Notes: a model not told the origin generated them from the sequence alone. DNA of 9,301 bases from an uncultured Alistipes sp. (GCA_904502075.1 CAJGDL010000067.1:1-9301), one strand, 5' to 3'; shown: positions 1-6,421, counted from the stretch's first letter. Made by a program: numbers and translations.

Positions 1-910
1 GATGCACACCACCAAGTCGGGTGTGGCCCAGTTTGCCGTAGATACCGAGGAGGAGGGTCTCCAGATCATCAAGCAGCTCATCAGCTACATCCCCCAGAAC
101 AACATGGAGGAGACCCCGATGGCCGTATGCACCGACCGCATCGACCGCCTGGATGACACGCTCAACGAGATCATCCCCGACAACCCGAACAAGGCTTACG
201 ACATGTACGATGTGATTCGTGCCATCGTCGACAACGGCGACTTCCTCGAGCCTTCGGCCGGTTATGCCAAGAACATCATCACCTGCTTCGCCCGTTTCAA
301 CGGTCAGTCGGTGGGTATCATCGCCAACCAGCCCAAGTTCATGGCCGGTGTACTCGATATCAACGCTTCGCGCAAGGCTGCCCGCTTCGTACGCTTCTGC
401 GATGCCTTCAACATTCCGCTCGTTACGCTCGTAGACGTTCCCGGCTTCCTGCCCGGTACGACCCAGGAGTACGGCGGTGTGATCACCCACGGTGCCAAGT
501 TGCTCTTCGCCTACTGCGAGGCTACGGTTCCGAAGGTTACCGTTACGCTGCGCAAGGCCTACGGTGGTGCCTACATCGTGATGTCGTCGAAGCACATCCG
601 TGGCGATATCAACTACGCATGGCCTACGGCCGAGATCGCCGTGATGGGTGCCAGCGGTGCTGTAGAGGTACTGCAGGCCAAGGCTCTGGCTGCCATCGAG
701 AATCCCGAGGAGAAGGCCAAGTTTGTTGCCGAGAAGGAGCAGGAGTACCGCGACAAGTTCTCGAACCCCTACAACGCTGCCCGCTACGGCTACATCGACG
801 ATGTGATCGAGCCGCGTAACACGCGCTTCCGCATCATTCGCGCCCTGCAGTCGTTGGCAACCAAGCGCTTGCAGAACCCGCCCAAGAAGCACTCGAACAT
901 TCCTTTGTAA
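1..910 (+). CDS. mmdA: Methylmalonyl-CoA decarboxylase, alpha (carboxyltransferase) subunit, 3' part
   Basis: Partial gene: the reading frame is open from the left edge (first full codon at base 2) to the TAA at 908-910, giving 302 visible residues of the roughly 510-520 usual for this family, so the N-terminal carboxyltransferase domain lies outside the window. The visible part is the C-terminal crotonase-like domain. It has the conserved DVPGFLPGTTQEYGG (visible residues 145-159), the acyl-CoA/oxyanion segment RKAYGGAYIVMSSKHIRGD (184-202), AWPTAEIAVMGASGAV (206-221) and the usual HSNIPL-type C-terminus. This subunit moves the carboxyl group from methylmalonyl-CoA to biotin on the carrier subunit. 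Sequence alone barely separates it from propionyl-CoA carboxylase beta. The downstream membrane and biotin subunits decide for the Na+-pumping decarboxylase. It heads the visible operon. Confidence 0.93.
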   Translation, partial: MHTTKSGVAQFAVDTEEEGLQIIKQLISYIPQNNMEETPMAVCTDRIDRLDDTLNEIIPDNPNKAYDMYDVIRAIVDNGDFLEPSAGYAKNIITCFARFNGQSVGIIANQPKFMAGVLDINASRKAARFVRFCDAFNIPLVTLVDVPGFLPGTTQEYGGVITHGAKLLFAYCEATVPKVTVTLRKAYGGAYIVMSSKHIRGDINYAWPTAEIAVMGASGAVEVLQAKALAAIENPEEKAKFVAEKEQEYRDKFSNPYNAARYGYIDDVIEPRNTRFRIIRALQSLATKRLQNPPKKHSNIPL

Positions 911-932
911 ACCATCCTAAACGTATAGAATT

Positions 933-1265
933 ATGATTCTGTTACAAGCAAACTGGGATTGGTCGCAGGTTCTTTGGACGTCGCTGATCAGCGTGGTGTT
1001 GGTCTTTGCCGTATTGGTGCTGCTGGTATTCATCATGCAGGCCTTCGGTAAGGTGGTTACCTGGCACCGCGCCTCGAAGCCCAAGCAGACCCTGTCGTTG
1101 CACGAGGAGGAGGTAGCCGCCATCATGACGGCCCTGAAGCTCTACAAGAGCGACCTGCACGACAAGGAGTCGGAGGTGCTGACCATTCTGAGCATCAAAC
1201 GTGCTTACTCGCCCTGGAGCTCGAAGATCCACGGCTTAACCCAATTACCTGACCGTAAGTTTTAA
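933..1265 (+). CDS. Sodium-pump decarboxylase gamma/delta-type small membrane subunit (OadG/MmdD-like)
   Basis: This 110-residue protein begins 22 bases after mmdA. A single hydrophobic membrane segment (about residues 14-37) follows a short Trp-containing N-terminus. Next comes a basic stretch (HRASKPKQ), then a cytoplasmic acidic/helical part with EEEVAAIMTALKLY (58-71), which resembles the conserved AAI..AL..Y segment of OadG-like subunits. The C-terminal RAYSPWSSKIHGL (90-102) also fits the Bacteroidota members. By family knowledge, this subunit anchors the soluble carboxyltransferase to the membrane beta subunit and stabilises the complex. Position between the alpha and biotin genes is typical of this operon. 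Naming varies in databases (gamma chain, OadG, MmdD), so I give no symbol. The start is the first ATG after the mmdA stop, behind an A-rich leader without a strong Shine-Dalgarno. Confidence 0.85.
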   Translation: MILLQANWDWSQVLWTSLISVVLVFAVLVLLVFIMQAFGKVVTWHRASKPKQTLSLHEEEVAAIMTALKLYKSDLHDKESEVLTILSIKRAYSPWSSKIHGLTQLPDRKF

Positions 1266-1278
1266 GTAAGAAAAAGAG

Positions 1279-1743
1279 ATGAAAAAATATTCTTTGAAAG
1301 TAAACGGCCACAACTACGAAGTGACCATTGACGAAGTAAACGAGGCCTCGACGCTGGCTCATGTGACCGTAAACGGCACGGCCTACGAGGTGGAGATCGA
1401 GGGCGGCAAGGGCTCGACGGCCAAGAAGCCCCAGGTAGCCCCCGTTCCTACGGCTGCCAGCAACATCGCAGTAACCCCCACCATGGCAGCTCCTTCGCGT
1501 CCCGCACAGGTAGCCGCCGCCGGTGGTAGCGGCCACACCGTAAAGAGCCCGCTGCCCGGTACGGTACTCGCTGTGAAGGTGAAGGAGGGCGACAAGGTGG
1601 CCGCAGGTCAGTCGCTGCTCGTCCTGGAGGCCATGAAGATGGAGAACGAAATCAACGCCGACCGCGCCGGTGTAGTCAAGTCTGTATGCGTACAGCAGGG
1701 TGCTACCGTTATGGAGGGCGATAACCTGATTGTGATCGAGTAG
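1279..1743 (+). CDS. mmdC: Biotin carboxyl carrier subunit of methylmalonyl-CoA decarboxylase
   Basis: A 154-residue biotin carrier protein. The N-terminal 45 residues form a small charged domain of the kind seen in oxaloacetate/methylmalonyl-CoA decarboxylase carriers. An Ala/Pro/Thr-rich flexible linker follows (about 46-85), then a biotinyl domain (about 86-154). The biotinylation motif EAMKMENEI is at 117-125, with Lys120 the predicted biotin site, preceded by the SPLPGTV loop (90-96). The carrier accepts the carboxyl group from the alpha subunit and delivers it to the membrane beta subunit for decarboxylation. The start lies 13 bases after the previous stop, behind a purine-rich AAGAAAAAGAG that could act as a weak ribosome binding site. 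The stop is two bases before the beta subunit ATG, so translational coupling is likely. Confidence 0.94.
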   Translation: MKKYSLKVNGHNYEVTIDEVNEASTLAHVTVNGTAYEVEIEGGKGSTAKKPQVAPVPTAASNIAVTPTMAAPSRPAQVAAAGGSGHTVKSPLPGTVLAVKVKEGDKVAAGQSLLVLEAMKMENEINADRAGVVKSVCVQQGATVMEGDNLIVIE

Positions 1744-1745
1744 GT

Positions 1746-2951
1746 ATGATGACTCTTCTTCAATCCAATTTCGCACTGGAGAGCATCGAGAAGTTCTTCG
1801 GGTCGATGGGTTTCACGGCCTTCTTCTCGGGAATGGGCGTGGGTAACTTCATCATGATCCTGATCGCCTTCTTCCTGCTCTACCTGGCCATTAAGAAGGA
1901 GTACGAGCCGATGCTGATGATGACCATCGCCTTCGGTATGCTCCTGACGAACCTTCCGGGTGCCGGCCTCTTCCACGAGGAGCTCTTTGCCGGCGGCCAT
2001 GTACACTGGGCCGACTTCAAGGACGGAGCCGGTCTGTTGGACTACCTCTATCTGGGCGTGAAGCTCGGTATCTATCCCTGCTTGATCTTCGTGGGCGTGG
2101 GCGCCATGACCGACTTTGGTCCGCTGATCGCCAACCCCAAGAGCTTCCTGCTGGGTGCTGCTGCACAGATCGGTATCTTCGCCACCTTCATCGGTGCCTA
2201 TGCCCTGGGCTTTACCCCCGAGCAGGCAGGCTCGATCGGTATCATCGGTGGTGCCGACGGCCCGACGGCCATCTTCCTCACGGCCCGTCTGGCGCCTGAG
2301 TTGCTGGGCCCGATCGCTGTAGCCGCCTACTCCTACATGGCCCTCGTGCCGGTGATACAGCCTCCCATCATGAAGCTGCTCACCACGAAGGAGGAGCGCG
2401 AGATCAAAATGCAACAGTTGCGCCCCGTAACGAAGAAGGAGAAGATCCTCTTCCCGATCATCATCGCTTCGATCATCTCGCTGTTGCTGCCCGATGCCGC
2501 TCCGCTGATCGGTTGCCTCATGCTGGGTAACCTGATGAAGGAGTGCGGTGTGGTGGATCGCCTCTCGAAGACCGTGCAGAACGAGCTGATGAACATCGTG
2601 GTGATCTTCCTGGGTCTCACGGTAGGTGCCACGGCTACGGCCGATACCTTCCTGAAGCTCGAGACCATCAAGATCATCGTGATGGGTGTTATCGCCTTCG
2701 GTGTAGCCACGGCTTGCGGTGTGCTCTTCGCCAAGCTGATGAACCTCTTCCTGAAGGATGGTAGCAAGATCAACCCGCTGATCGGTTCGGCCGGCGTATC
2801 GGCAGTGCCGATGGCTGCCCGCGTGTCGCAGAAGGTAGGCCAGGAGGCCAACCCTTCGAACTTCCTGCTGATGCACGCCATGGGTCCGAACGTAGCCGGT
2901 GTGGTAGGCTCGGCCGTTGCCGCCGGTCTGCTGCTCTCGTTCCTCGGATAG
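1746..2951 (+). CDS. mmdB: Methylmalonyl-CoA decarboxylase beta subunit (Na+-translocating membrane decarboxylase)
   Basis: A 401-residue integral membrane protein of the OadB/MmdB/GcdB family, with many hydrophobic segments (for example about 33-50, 57-71, 104-122, 134-155, 235-249, 282-296, 307-333 and 381-401). It decarboxylates carboxybiotin and couples this to Na+ export. The signature GGADGPT is at 168-174. Residues shown to matter in Klebsiella OadB (recalled as Asp203, Tyr229, Asn373, Gly377, Ser382, Arg389) line up by spacing with Asp171, Tyr197, Asn343, Gly347, Ser352 and Arg359, so the ion pathway looks intact. The length is close to the shorter MmdB class. It begins two bases after mmdC and ends 16 bases before the operon terminator, so it is the last gene of the unit. 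Confidence 0.95.
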   Translation: MMTLLQSNFALESIEKFFGSMGFTAFFSGMGVGNFIMILIAFFLLYLAIKKEYEPMLMMTIAFGMLLTNLPGAGLFHEELFAGGHVHWADFKDGAGLLDYLYLGVKLGIYPCLIFVGVGAMTDFGPLIANPKSFLLGAAAQIGIFATFIGAYALGFTPEQAGSIGIIGGADGPTAIFLTARLAPELLGPIAVAAYSYMALVPVIQPPIMKLLTTKEEREIKMQQLRPVTKKEKILFPIIIASIISLLLPDAAPLIGCLMLGNLMKECGVVDRLSKTVQNELMNIVVIFLGLTVGATATADTFLKLETIKIIVMGVIAFGVATACGVLFAKLMNLFLKDGSKINPLIGSAGVSAVPMAARVSQKVGQEANPSNFLLMHAMGPNVAGVVGSAVAAGLLLSFLG

Positions 2952-2967
2952 GGTGGTATACCTATAT

Positions 2968-3008
2968 AATAATAAGGCCTCGCAGTTTATCTGCGAGGCT
3001 TTATTATT
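2968..3008 (+). terminator. Rho-independent-type terminator of the methylmalonyl-CoA decarboxylase operon
   Basis: Bases 2968-2985 and 2991-3008 form an 18-base-pair stem with one G-U pair, around a five-base loop (TTTAT). The GC-rich core GCCTCGCAG/CTGCGAGGC sits next to the loop, and the lower stem is A-rich on the left and T-rich on the right (TTTATTATT), so the right arm itself supplies the U-rich tract. It lies 16 bases past the mmdB stop and before the rplM promoter region, as expected for the end of an operon. The A/T symmetry means it could also act on the other strand, but no gene is seen there. Confidence 0.9.
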
Positions 3009-3121
3009 TGAATTAAGCATGAGGAGTTATTTCAATTTCCAATTTAAAAAACGAAAGTTTCTTTTGGGGGCACTGAATATCAATAAATTACAAAAAATGA
3101 AGATTTTTTTTCATCAGTTTC

Positions 3122-3152
3122 TTGCAGGATAAAAAAATTAGTTGTACTTTTG
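3122..3152 (+). promoter_or_regulatory. Bacteroidota-type promoter for rplM-rpsI-rpsB-tsf
   Basis: A -7 element TACTTTTG at 3145-3152 matches TAnnTTTG, with a -33 TTG at 3122-3124 and a 20-base spacer. This is the housekeeping sigma factor pattern known for Bacteroides and relatives. A start of transcription a few bases after 3152 would give a 5' leader of roughly 60 bases before the rplM ATG. The preceding 110 bases (3009-3120) are AT-rich with no other gene or strong hairpin that I can see. Confidence 0.85.
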
Positions 3153-3157
3153 CGCCA

Positions 3158-3176
3158 CTACTTTGAAGAAAAGTAG
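3158..3176 (+). promoter_or_regulatory. Hairpin in the rplM 5' leader (possible ribosomal protein leader)
   Basis: CTACTTT (3158-3164) pairs with AAAGTAG (3170-3176) around a GAAGA loop, giving a perfect seven-base-pair hairpin at the very start of the predicted transcript, about 42 bases before the rplM ATG. The site suits an autoregulatory leader bound by L13 or a transcript-stabilising 5' hairpin. Ribosomal leader candidates upstream of L13 genes have, as I recall, been proposed for Bacteroidia; I cannot confirm that this is that motif. Bases 3163-3175 recur exactly in the rpsB leader. Confidence 0.45.
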
Positions 3177-3218
3177 GCGGATTACATTAAAAAACAAGTT
3201 ATTAACTAAACGTAAAAA

Positions 3219-3674
3219 ATGGATTCATTAAGCTACAAGACCATCTCGGCGAACGCAGCTACCATTCAGAAGGATTGGTATGTGATCGATGCTACCGACG
3301 AGGTGCTGGGACGCCTTGCGTCGCAGGTTGCCAAGATCCTGCGCGGCAAGAACAAGCCGAGCTTCACCCCCCACGCTGATTGCGGTGACTATGTGATCGT
3401 AATCAACGCCGACAAGGTAAAGCTGACCGGCAAGAAGATGACTGAGAAGGAGTATGTTCGCTACACGGGTCACCCCGGTGGTCAGCGTTTCGCCACTCCC
3501 GAGGATTACCTGAACCGTCGCCCGACCTTCGTGATCGAGCACGCTGTAAAGGGTATGCTCCCCAAGACTCGCCTGGGCGAGGCTATCATCAAGAACCTGA
3601 AGGTATATGCTGGCGCCGAGCACCCGCACGCTGCCCAGAACCCCAAGGCAATCAAGTTGAACGAACTTAAGTAA
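3219..3674 (+). CDS. rplM: 50S ribosomal protein L13 (uL13)
   Basis: A 151-residue protein with the L13 landmarks in order: WYVIDATDEVLGRLAS (20-35), the RNA-binding loop LRGKNKPSFTPHADCGDYVIVINA (41-64), HAVKGMLPKTRLG (108-120) and LKVYAGAEHPHAAQNP (127-142). It is an early-assembling protein of the large ribosomal subunit that contacts 23S rRNA. The length is typical for Bacteroidota, with a short N-terminal extension (MDSLSYKTISANAA) seen in related species. The start follows an A-rich stretch (CGTAAAAA) without a Shine-Dalgarno sequence, which is usual for strongly expressed genes of this phylum. It is the first gene of the translation operon, 11 bases before rpsI. Confidence 0.98.
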   Translation: MDSLSYKTISANAATIQKDWYVIDATDEVLGRLASQVAKILRGKNKPSFTPHADCGDYVIVINADKVKLTGKKMTEKEYVRYTGHPGGQRFATPEDYLNRRPTFVIEHAVKGMLPKTRLGEAIIKNLKVYAGAEHPHAAQNPKAIKLNELK

Positions 3675-3685
3675 GAGAGAAGATT

Positions 3686-4075
3686 ATGGAAGTTATCAAT
3701 ACCGTAGGTCGCCGTAAGGCCGCTGTGGCTCGCGTATTCCTGAAGCCCGGCAATGGTCAGATCACCATCAACCACAAAGCTCTCGACGTATATTTCCCGC
3801 TCGAAATCCTGCGCTATGAGGTGAAGCAGCCCCTGTTGGTTACCAACACCCTGGAGCAGTTCGACGTAACCATCAACCTCGATGGTGGCGGTATCAAGGG
3901 TCAGGCTGAGGCCGCCCGTCTGGGTATCGCCCGTGCCCTGTGCGAGGTAAACGCTGAGGAGTATCGCTCGGTTCTGAAGAAGAACGGCTTCCTGATGCGT
4001 GATCCCCGTGAGGTGGAGCGTAAGAAGCCCGGTCAGCCCGGTGCACGTCGCAAGTTCCAGTTCTCGAAGCGTTAA
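3686..4075 (+). CDS. rpsI: 30S ribosomal protein S9 (uS9)
   Basis: A 129-residue protein. The N-terminal VGRRKAAVARVFLKPGNG (7-24), the central GGGIKGQAEAARLGIARAL (67-85) and the basic C-terminal tail RKKPGQPGARRKFQFSKR (112-129) are diagnostic. In the family, the final Ser-Lys-Arg reaches the P-site and contacts the tRNA anticodon stem-loop, and it is intact here. The length is normal. The rplM-rpsI pairing is nearly universal in bacteria. The 11-base gap has a purine-rich AGAGAGAAG just upstream of the ATG, one of the more Shine-Dalgarno-like sites in the window. Next downstream is a 200-base gap before rpsB, described separately. Confidence 0.98.
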   Translation: MEVINTVGRRKAAVARVFLKPGNGQITINHKALDVYFPLEILRYEVKQPLLVTNTLEQFDVTINLDGGGIKGQAEAARLGIARALCEVNAEEYRSVLKKNGFLMRDPREVERKKPGQPGARRKFQFSKR

Positions 4076-4100
4076 TATTCGCTCCGCAGCACTTTTTATT

Positions 4101-4246
4101 GCGACACAAGGGTATCAAGAGTTCTCAAATCGTGCGGACTTGCTCCCCGAAGGAACAACCTACCGGACGATTGCTCAAGATGCGAAAAACTTGTGGGACC
4201 GTTGCCTGAATGTAGGGTAGTGCTACCCGCAAGTTGAAGAAAAGTA
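4101..4246 (+). ncRNA. Candidate structured RNA leader of rpsB
   Basis: The 200 bases between rpsI and rpsB have no convincing gene but strong pairing potential. GCGAC (4101-4105) pairs with GTTGC (4201-4205, one G-U), and ACAAG (4106-4110) pairs with CTTGT (4190-4194), forming a closing helix. Inside it, AATCGT (4128-4133) pairs with ACGATT (4167-4172), with CGG/CCG (4135-4137/4163-4165) above a one-by-one mismatch. A second hairpin, GGGTA/TACCC (4215-4219/4224-4228), follows. The apical loop ACTTGC (4138-4143) is fully complementary to GCAAGT (4229-4234), a possible long-range pseudoknot. I see no TAnnTTTG promoter in the gap, so it is probably a leader inside the operon. A role in autoregulation by S2 is inference. 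An independent small RNA is the alternative. Confidence 0.5.
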
Positions 4247-4275
4247 AAAACAAAAATTAAAAAAAAGACAAAACA

Positions 4276-5118
4276 ATGCGTACTAATTTTGAAATGTTGC
4301 TCGAGGCAGGTGCTCACTTTGGTCACCTGAAGCGTAAGTGGAACCCCAAAATGGCTCCTTATATCTTCATGGAGAAGAACGGCATCCACATCATCGACCT
4401 GCACAAGACCGTGCTGAAGATCGAGGAGGCTGCTGCCGCCATGAAGCAGATCGCCAAGAGCGGTCGCCGTGTACTCTTCGTTGCTACGAAGAAGCAGGCC
4501 AAGGAGATCGTTGCCGAGAAGGTAGCCGCTATCGGCATGCCTTATGTAACGGAGCGTTGGGCCGGTGGTATGCTCACCAACTTCCCCACCATCCGTAAGG
4601 CTGTGAAGAAGATGGCCACCATCGACAAGATGCTGGGTGACGGTACGTTCGACAACTTCTCGAAGCGCGAGAAGCTCCAGATCGAGCGTCAGCGTGCCAA
4701 GTTGGAGAAGAACCTCGGTTCGATCGCCGACTTGACCCGTCTTCCCTCGGCTCTGTTCGTAGTAGACGTACAGAAGGAGGCCAACGCCGTGAAGGAGGCC
4801 AAGCGACTCAACATCCCCGTATTTGCAATGGTTGATACTTGTTGTGATCCGACCGACATTGATTACGTAATCCCTGCAAATGACGATGCTACGAAGTCGA
4901 TTGCCGTAATTCTGGACGCTATGTGCGCCGCCATCAACGAGGGTGTTGAGGAGCGCAAGCTCGAGAAGGAGAAGGAGAGCCAGGAGAACGAGGCTCAGGA
5001 GGCTGCTGCCACCAAGCAGGCCAAGCCCCGCATCAAGAAGGCTGTAAAGGCCAATGTTGATGCCCAGGAGGCTACGGTTGCCGAGGTTGTAGCTGCTACC
5101 GAGCAGGCTGCCGAGTAA
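4276..5118 (+). CDS. rpsB: 30S ribosomal protein S2 (uS2)
   Basis: A 280-residue S2 protein. The N-terminus MRTNFEMLLEAGAHFGHL and the following KRKWNPKMAPYIF are the classical S2 start. RRVLFVATKKQAKEIV (64-79), ERWAGGMLTNFPTIRK (93-108), LGSIADLTRLPSALFVVDV (147-165) and IPVFAMVDTCCDPTDIDYVIPANDDA (180-205) mark the Rossmann-like core. S2 binds late in 30S assembly at the head-body junction and recruits S1. Residues from about 226 to 280 form a highly charged Ala/Glu/Lys-rich tail, longer than in many S2 proteins and probably disordered or helical. The ATG follows an A-rich leader (AAAAAAGACAAAACA) with no Shine-Dalgarno. The rpsB-tsf order is conserved across bacteria. Confidence 0.98.
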   Translation: MRTNFEMLLEAGAHFGHLKRKWNPKMAPYIFMEKNGIHIIDLHKTVLKIEEAAAAMKQIAKSGRRVLFVATKKQAKEIVAEKVAAIGMPYVTERWAGGMLTNFPTIRKAVKKMATIDKMLGDGTFDNFSKREKLQIERQRAKLEKNLGSIADLTRLPSALFVVDVQKEANAVKEAKRLNIPVFAMVDTCCDPTDIDYVIPANDDATKSIAVILDAMCAAINEGVEERKLEKEKESQENEAQEAAATKQAKPRIKKAVKANVDAQEATVAEVVAATEQAAE

Positions 5119-5138
5119 CCACGCGCATACACAATTTT

Positions 5139-5198
5139 TGGGCCGCAGGAGCACGACGTGGTTTCGACCACCGACAAGGCCCGTGCGGCCCACTTTTT
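5139..5198 (+). promoter_or_regulatory. Attenuator-like stem with inner UUCG hairpin between rpsB and tsf
   Basis: TGGGCCGCA (5139-5147) pairs perfectly with TGCGGCCCA (5184-5192). Inside, GTGGT (5158-5162) and ACCAC (5167-5171) close a TTCG tetraloop. Five T bases (5194-5198) follow the outer stem after one C, so the 3' arm looks like an intrinsic terminator. A competing helix GCACG/CGTGC (5151-5155/5182-5186) would break the outer stem. I infer partial termination or a regulated leader that sets EF-Ts level relative to S2. mRNA processing or stability is the alternative. The remaining bases up to the tsf ATG are A-rich. Confidence 0.55.
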
Positions 5199-5233
5199 AA
5201 CCAAGTATTTAAAACAATAAAAAATAGAAAACT

Positions 5234-6064
5234 ATGGAAATCAAAGCAGCTGATGTAATGAAGCTCCGCAAGATGACCGGTGCCGGTATGATGGACTGCA
5301 AGAAGGCTCTGATCGAGGCCGAGGGCGATTTCGCTCGCGCTCAGGACATTATCCGCGAGAAGGGTAAGTTGATCGTAGCCAAGCGTGCCGATCGCACCGC
5401 TACCGAGGGTGTCGTTGTAACGAAGATCGTAGGCACGAAGGCCTACATCTTGTGCCTCGCTTGCGAGACCGACTTCGTAGCTCAGAACGTAGAGTTCTCG
5501 GCTTCGGCCAACGCCATGCTGGAGGTTGCCGTTGCTGCCGATGCAGCCGACACCGCCGCTCTGCTGGCTACCAAGAACGCCGAGGGTATCACCGTAGAGG
5601 AGATGGTAACCGAGAAGTCGGGTCAGACCGGCGAGAAGTGCGAGCTGGCTTACTACGCTCGTATCGAGGCTCCCTACTGCCACGCTTACGTTCACTTCAA
5701 CAAGAAGCTGGGTACCGTCCTGGGCTTCAACAAGGAGATCTCGGAGGAGGTTGCCCACACCGTTGCCATGCAGGCTACGGCTATGGCCCCCATCTCGATC
5801 GACGAGAACGACTGCCCCGCCGAGACCGTGGAGCACGAGCGTAAGATCGCCATCGAGGCCATGAAGCAGGATCCCAAGAACGCCAACAAGCCCGATGCCA
5901 TCCTTGAGAAGATCGCCGAGGGTAAGATGCGCAAGTTCTTCGAGGAGAACACGCTTCTGAACCAGTGCGTAGTGGGTGAGAAGGAGTCGATCCGCGAGTT
6001 CATCCAGAAGGCCGACAAGGAGGCTACGGTTGTGGCTTACAAGCGTTTTGCCCTCGAGGCCTAA
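5234..6064 (+). CDS. tsf: Translation elongation factor Ts
   Basis: A 276-residue EF-Ts, the guanine nucleotide exchange factor that recycles EF-Tu-GDP. The N-terminal UBA-like domain carries LRKMTGAGMMDCKKALIEAEGD (11-32), and the highly conserved TDFV, which contacts EF-Tu, is at 79-82 within CLACETDFVAQN. The dimerisation/core domain continues to about 200, with HFNKKLGTVLGF (154-165) and VAMQATAMAPISI (177-189). The C-terminal module includes a LLNQCVVG segment at 241-248. Length is typical. It is the last gene of the operon and has its own leader structure upstream and a terminator 41 bases downstream. The start ATG sits after AATAGAAAACT, A-rich and without Shine-Dalgarno. Confidence 0.98.
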   Translation: MEIKAADVMKLRKMTGAGMMDCKKALIEAEGDFARAQDIIREKGKLIVAKRADRTATEGVVVTKIVGTKAYILCLACETDFVAQNVEFSASANAMLEVAVAADAADTAALLATKNAEGITVEEMVTEKSGQTGEKCELAYYARIEAPYCHAYVHFNKKLGTVLGFNKEISEEVAHTVAMQATAMAPISIDENDCPAETVEHERKIAIEAMKQDPKNANKPDAILEKIAEGKMRKFFEENTLLNQCVVGEKESIREFIQKADKEATVVAYKRFALEA

Positions 6065-6066
6065 TT

Positions 6067-6098
6067 TGATGTGATAAGACCGCATTTACGGCACATCA
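6067..6098 (+). repeat. Hairpin just after tsf, upstream of the terminator
   Basis: TGATGTG (6067-6073) pairs with CACATCA (6092-6098), with a small CCG/CGG helix (6080-6082/6089-6091) inside. It begins two bases after the tsf stop and has no T-run, so it is not itself a terminator. A 3' end stabiliser is plausible but unproven. Confidence 0.4.
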
Positions 6099-6104
6099 CA
6101 AGTC

Positions 6105-6151
6105 AAGCCCGAATGGGATGTACATCAAGTACTACCCATCCGGGCTTTTTT
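6105..6151 (+). terminator. Terminator of the rplM-rpsI-rpsB-tsf operon
   Basis: AAGCCCG (6105-6111) pairs with CGGGCTT (6141-6147). Above it, a one-by-one mismatch leads to ATGGG/CCCAT, then a two-by-two mismatch and GTAC/GTAC around a short loop. The stem runs straight into six T bases (6146-6151). This is a classic intrinsic terminator, 41 bases after the tsf stop. Confidence 0.93.
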
Positions 6152-6254
6152 GTTGCGATGCACCGCAACTGCAACCTTCTGACATCAAATTTGCCTCAAG
6201 ACAACTATCTTTCGTTGGCACAAAATTTCCTCGCCTAAAATCAAAAAATTAACT

Positions 6255-6300
6255 CTTCTCGCAGTCATTGCGAGGAGCCGAAGGAAAGATGGCAACCTCC
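6255..6300. repeat. REP-like extragenic palindrome (GTCATTGCGAGGAGC type)
   Basis: CTTCTCGCA (6255-6263) pairs with TGCGAGGAG (6269-6277), nine pairs with one G-U, around GTCAT. The string GTCATTGCGAGGAGC (6264-6278) followed by GAAGG and GGCAACCTCC matches, as I recall, a family of short palindromic repeats scattered between genes in many unrelated bacterial genomes. It lies in a gap outside both transcription units and is GC-rich in an AT-rich neighbourhood, as expected of an inserted short element. Only one copy is visible here, so repeat status rests on recollection of the family. Confidence 0.5.
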
Positions 6301-6402
6301 CAAAATTTGTCGTACATTACAGCCAACCCCTTCGCACTCGAAATTTCAGAAAGCCACTACAATTCCTATATTTCCCACACTTCTGATAATTCCCACGAAA
6401 AT

Positions 6403-6421
6403 AATTGTGAATTGTGAATTG
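6403..6421. repeat. Short tandem repeat of AATTGTG
   Basis: Two full copies of AATTGTG and most of a third lie at 6403-6409, 6410-6416 and 6417-6421. The first copy supplies the TTG used as the -33 element of the promoter below. Confidence 0.7.

Noticed and set aside
1608..3020. Open frame of 470 codons on the minus strand opposite mmdC and mmdB
   Set aside because: Its product is Gln/His/Arg/Glu-rich low-complexity sequence without a recognisable domain, and it mirrors strongly biased codons of well-supported + strand genes.
3049..3060. AAAC-GAAA-GTTT mini-hairpin in the gap before the rplM promoter
   Set aside because: Only four mostly A-T pairs, upstream of the predicted transcription start; expected by chance in AT-rich sequence.
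2917..3132. Small + strand open frame across the mmdB terminator and into the rplM promoter
   Set aside because: It runs through a strong terminator stem and a promoter, with an AT-rich, non-protein-like product.
3999..4220. Small + strand open frame spanning the end of rpsI and the rpsB leader
   Set aside because: Out of frame with rpsI, no ribosome binding site and no recognisable product; the RNA folding explains the region better.
4096..5193. Minus-strand open frame of 365 codons opposite rpsB and its flanks
   Set aside because: Leu/Gly-rich composition typical of the antisense of a GC-biased gene; it runs through the rpsB leader and the rpsB-tsf stem, and no promoter is seen for it.
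5096..6085. Minus-strand open frame of 329 codons opposite tsf
   Set aside because: Antisense shadow of a certain gene; composition is not protein-like and there is no initiation or promoter signal.
6201..6221. TATCTTTC box resembling a -7 element in the tsf-flavoprotein gap
   Set aside because: It lacks the final G of TAnnTTTG and no correctly placed downstream gene start follows; the exact match at 6427-6434 is the better promoter.
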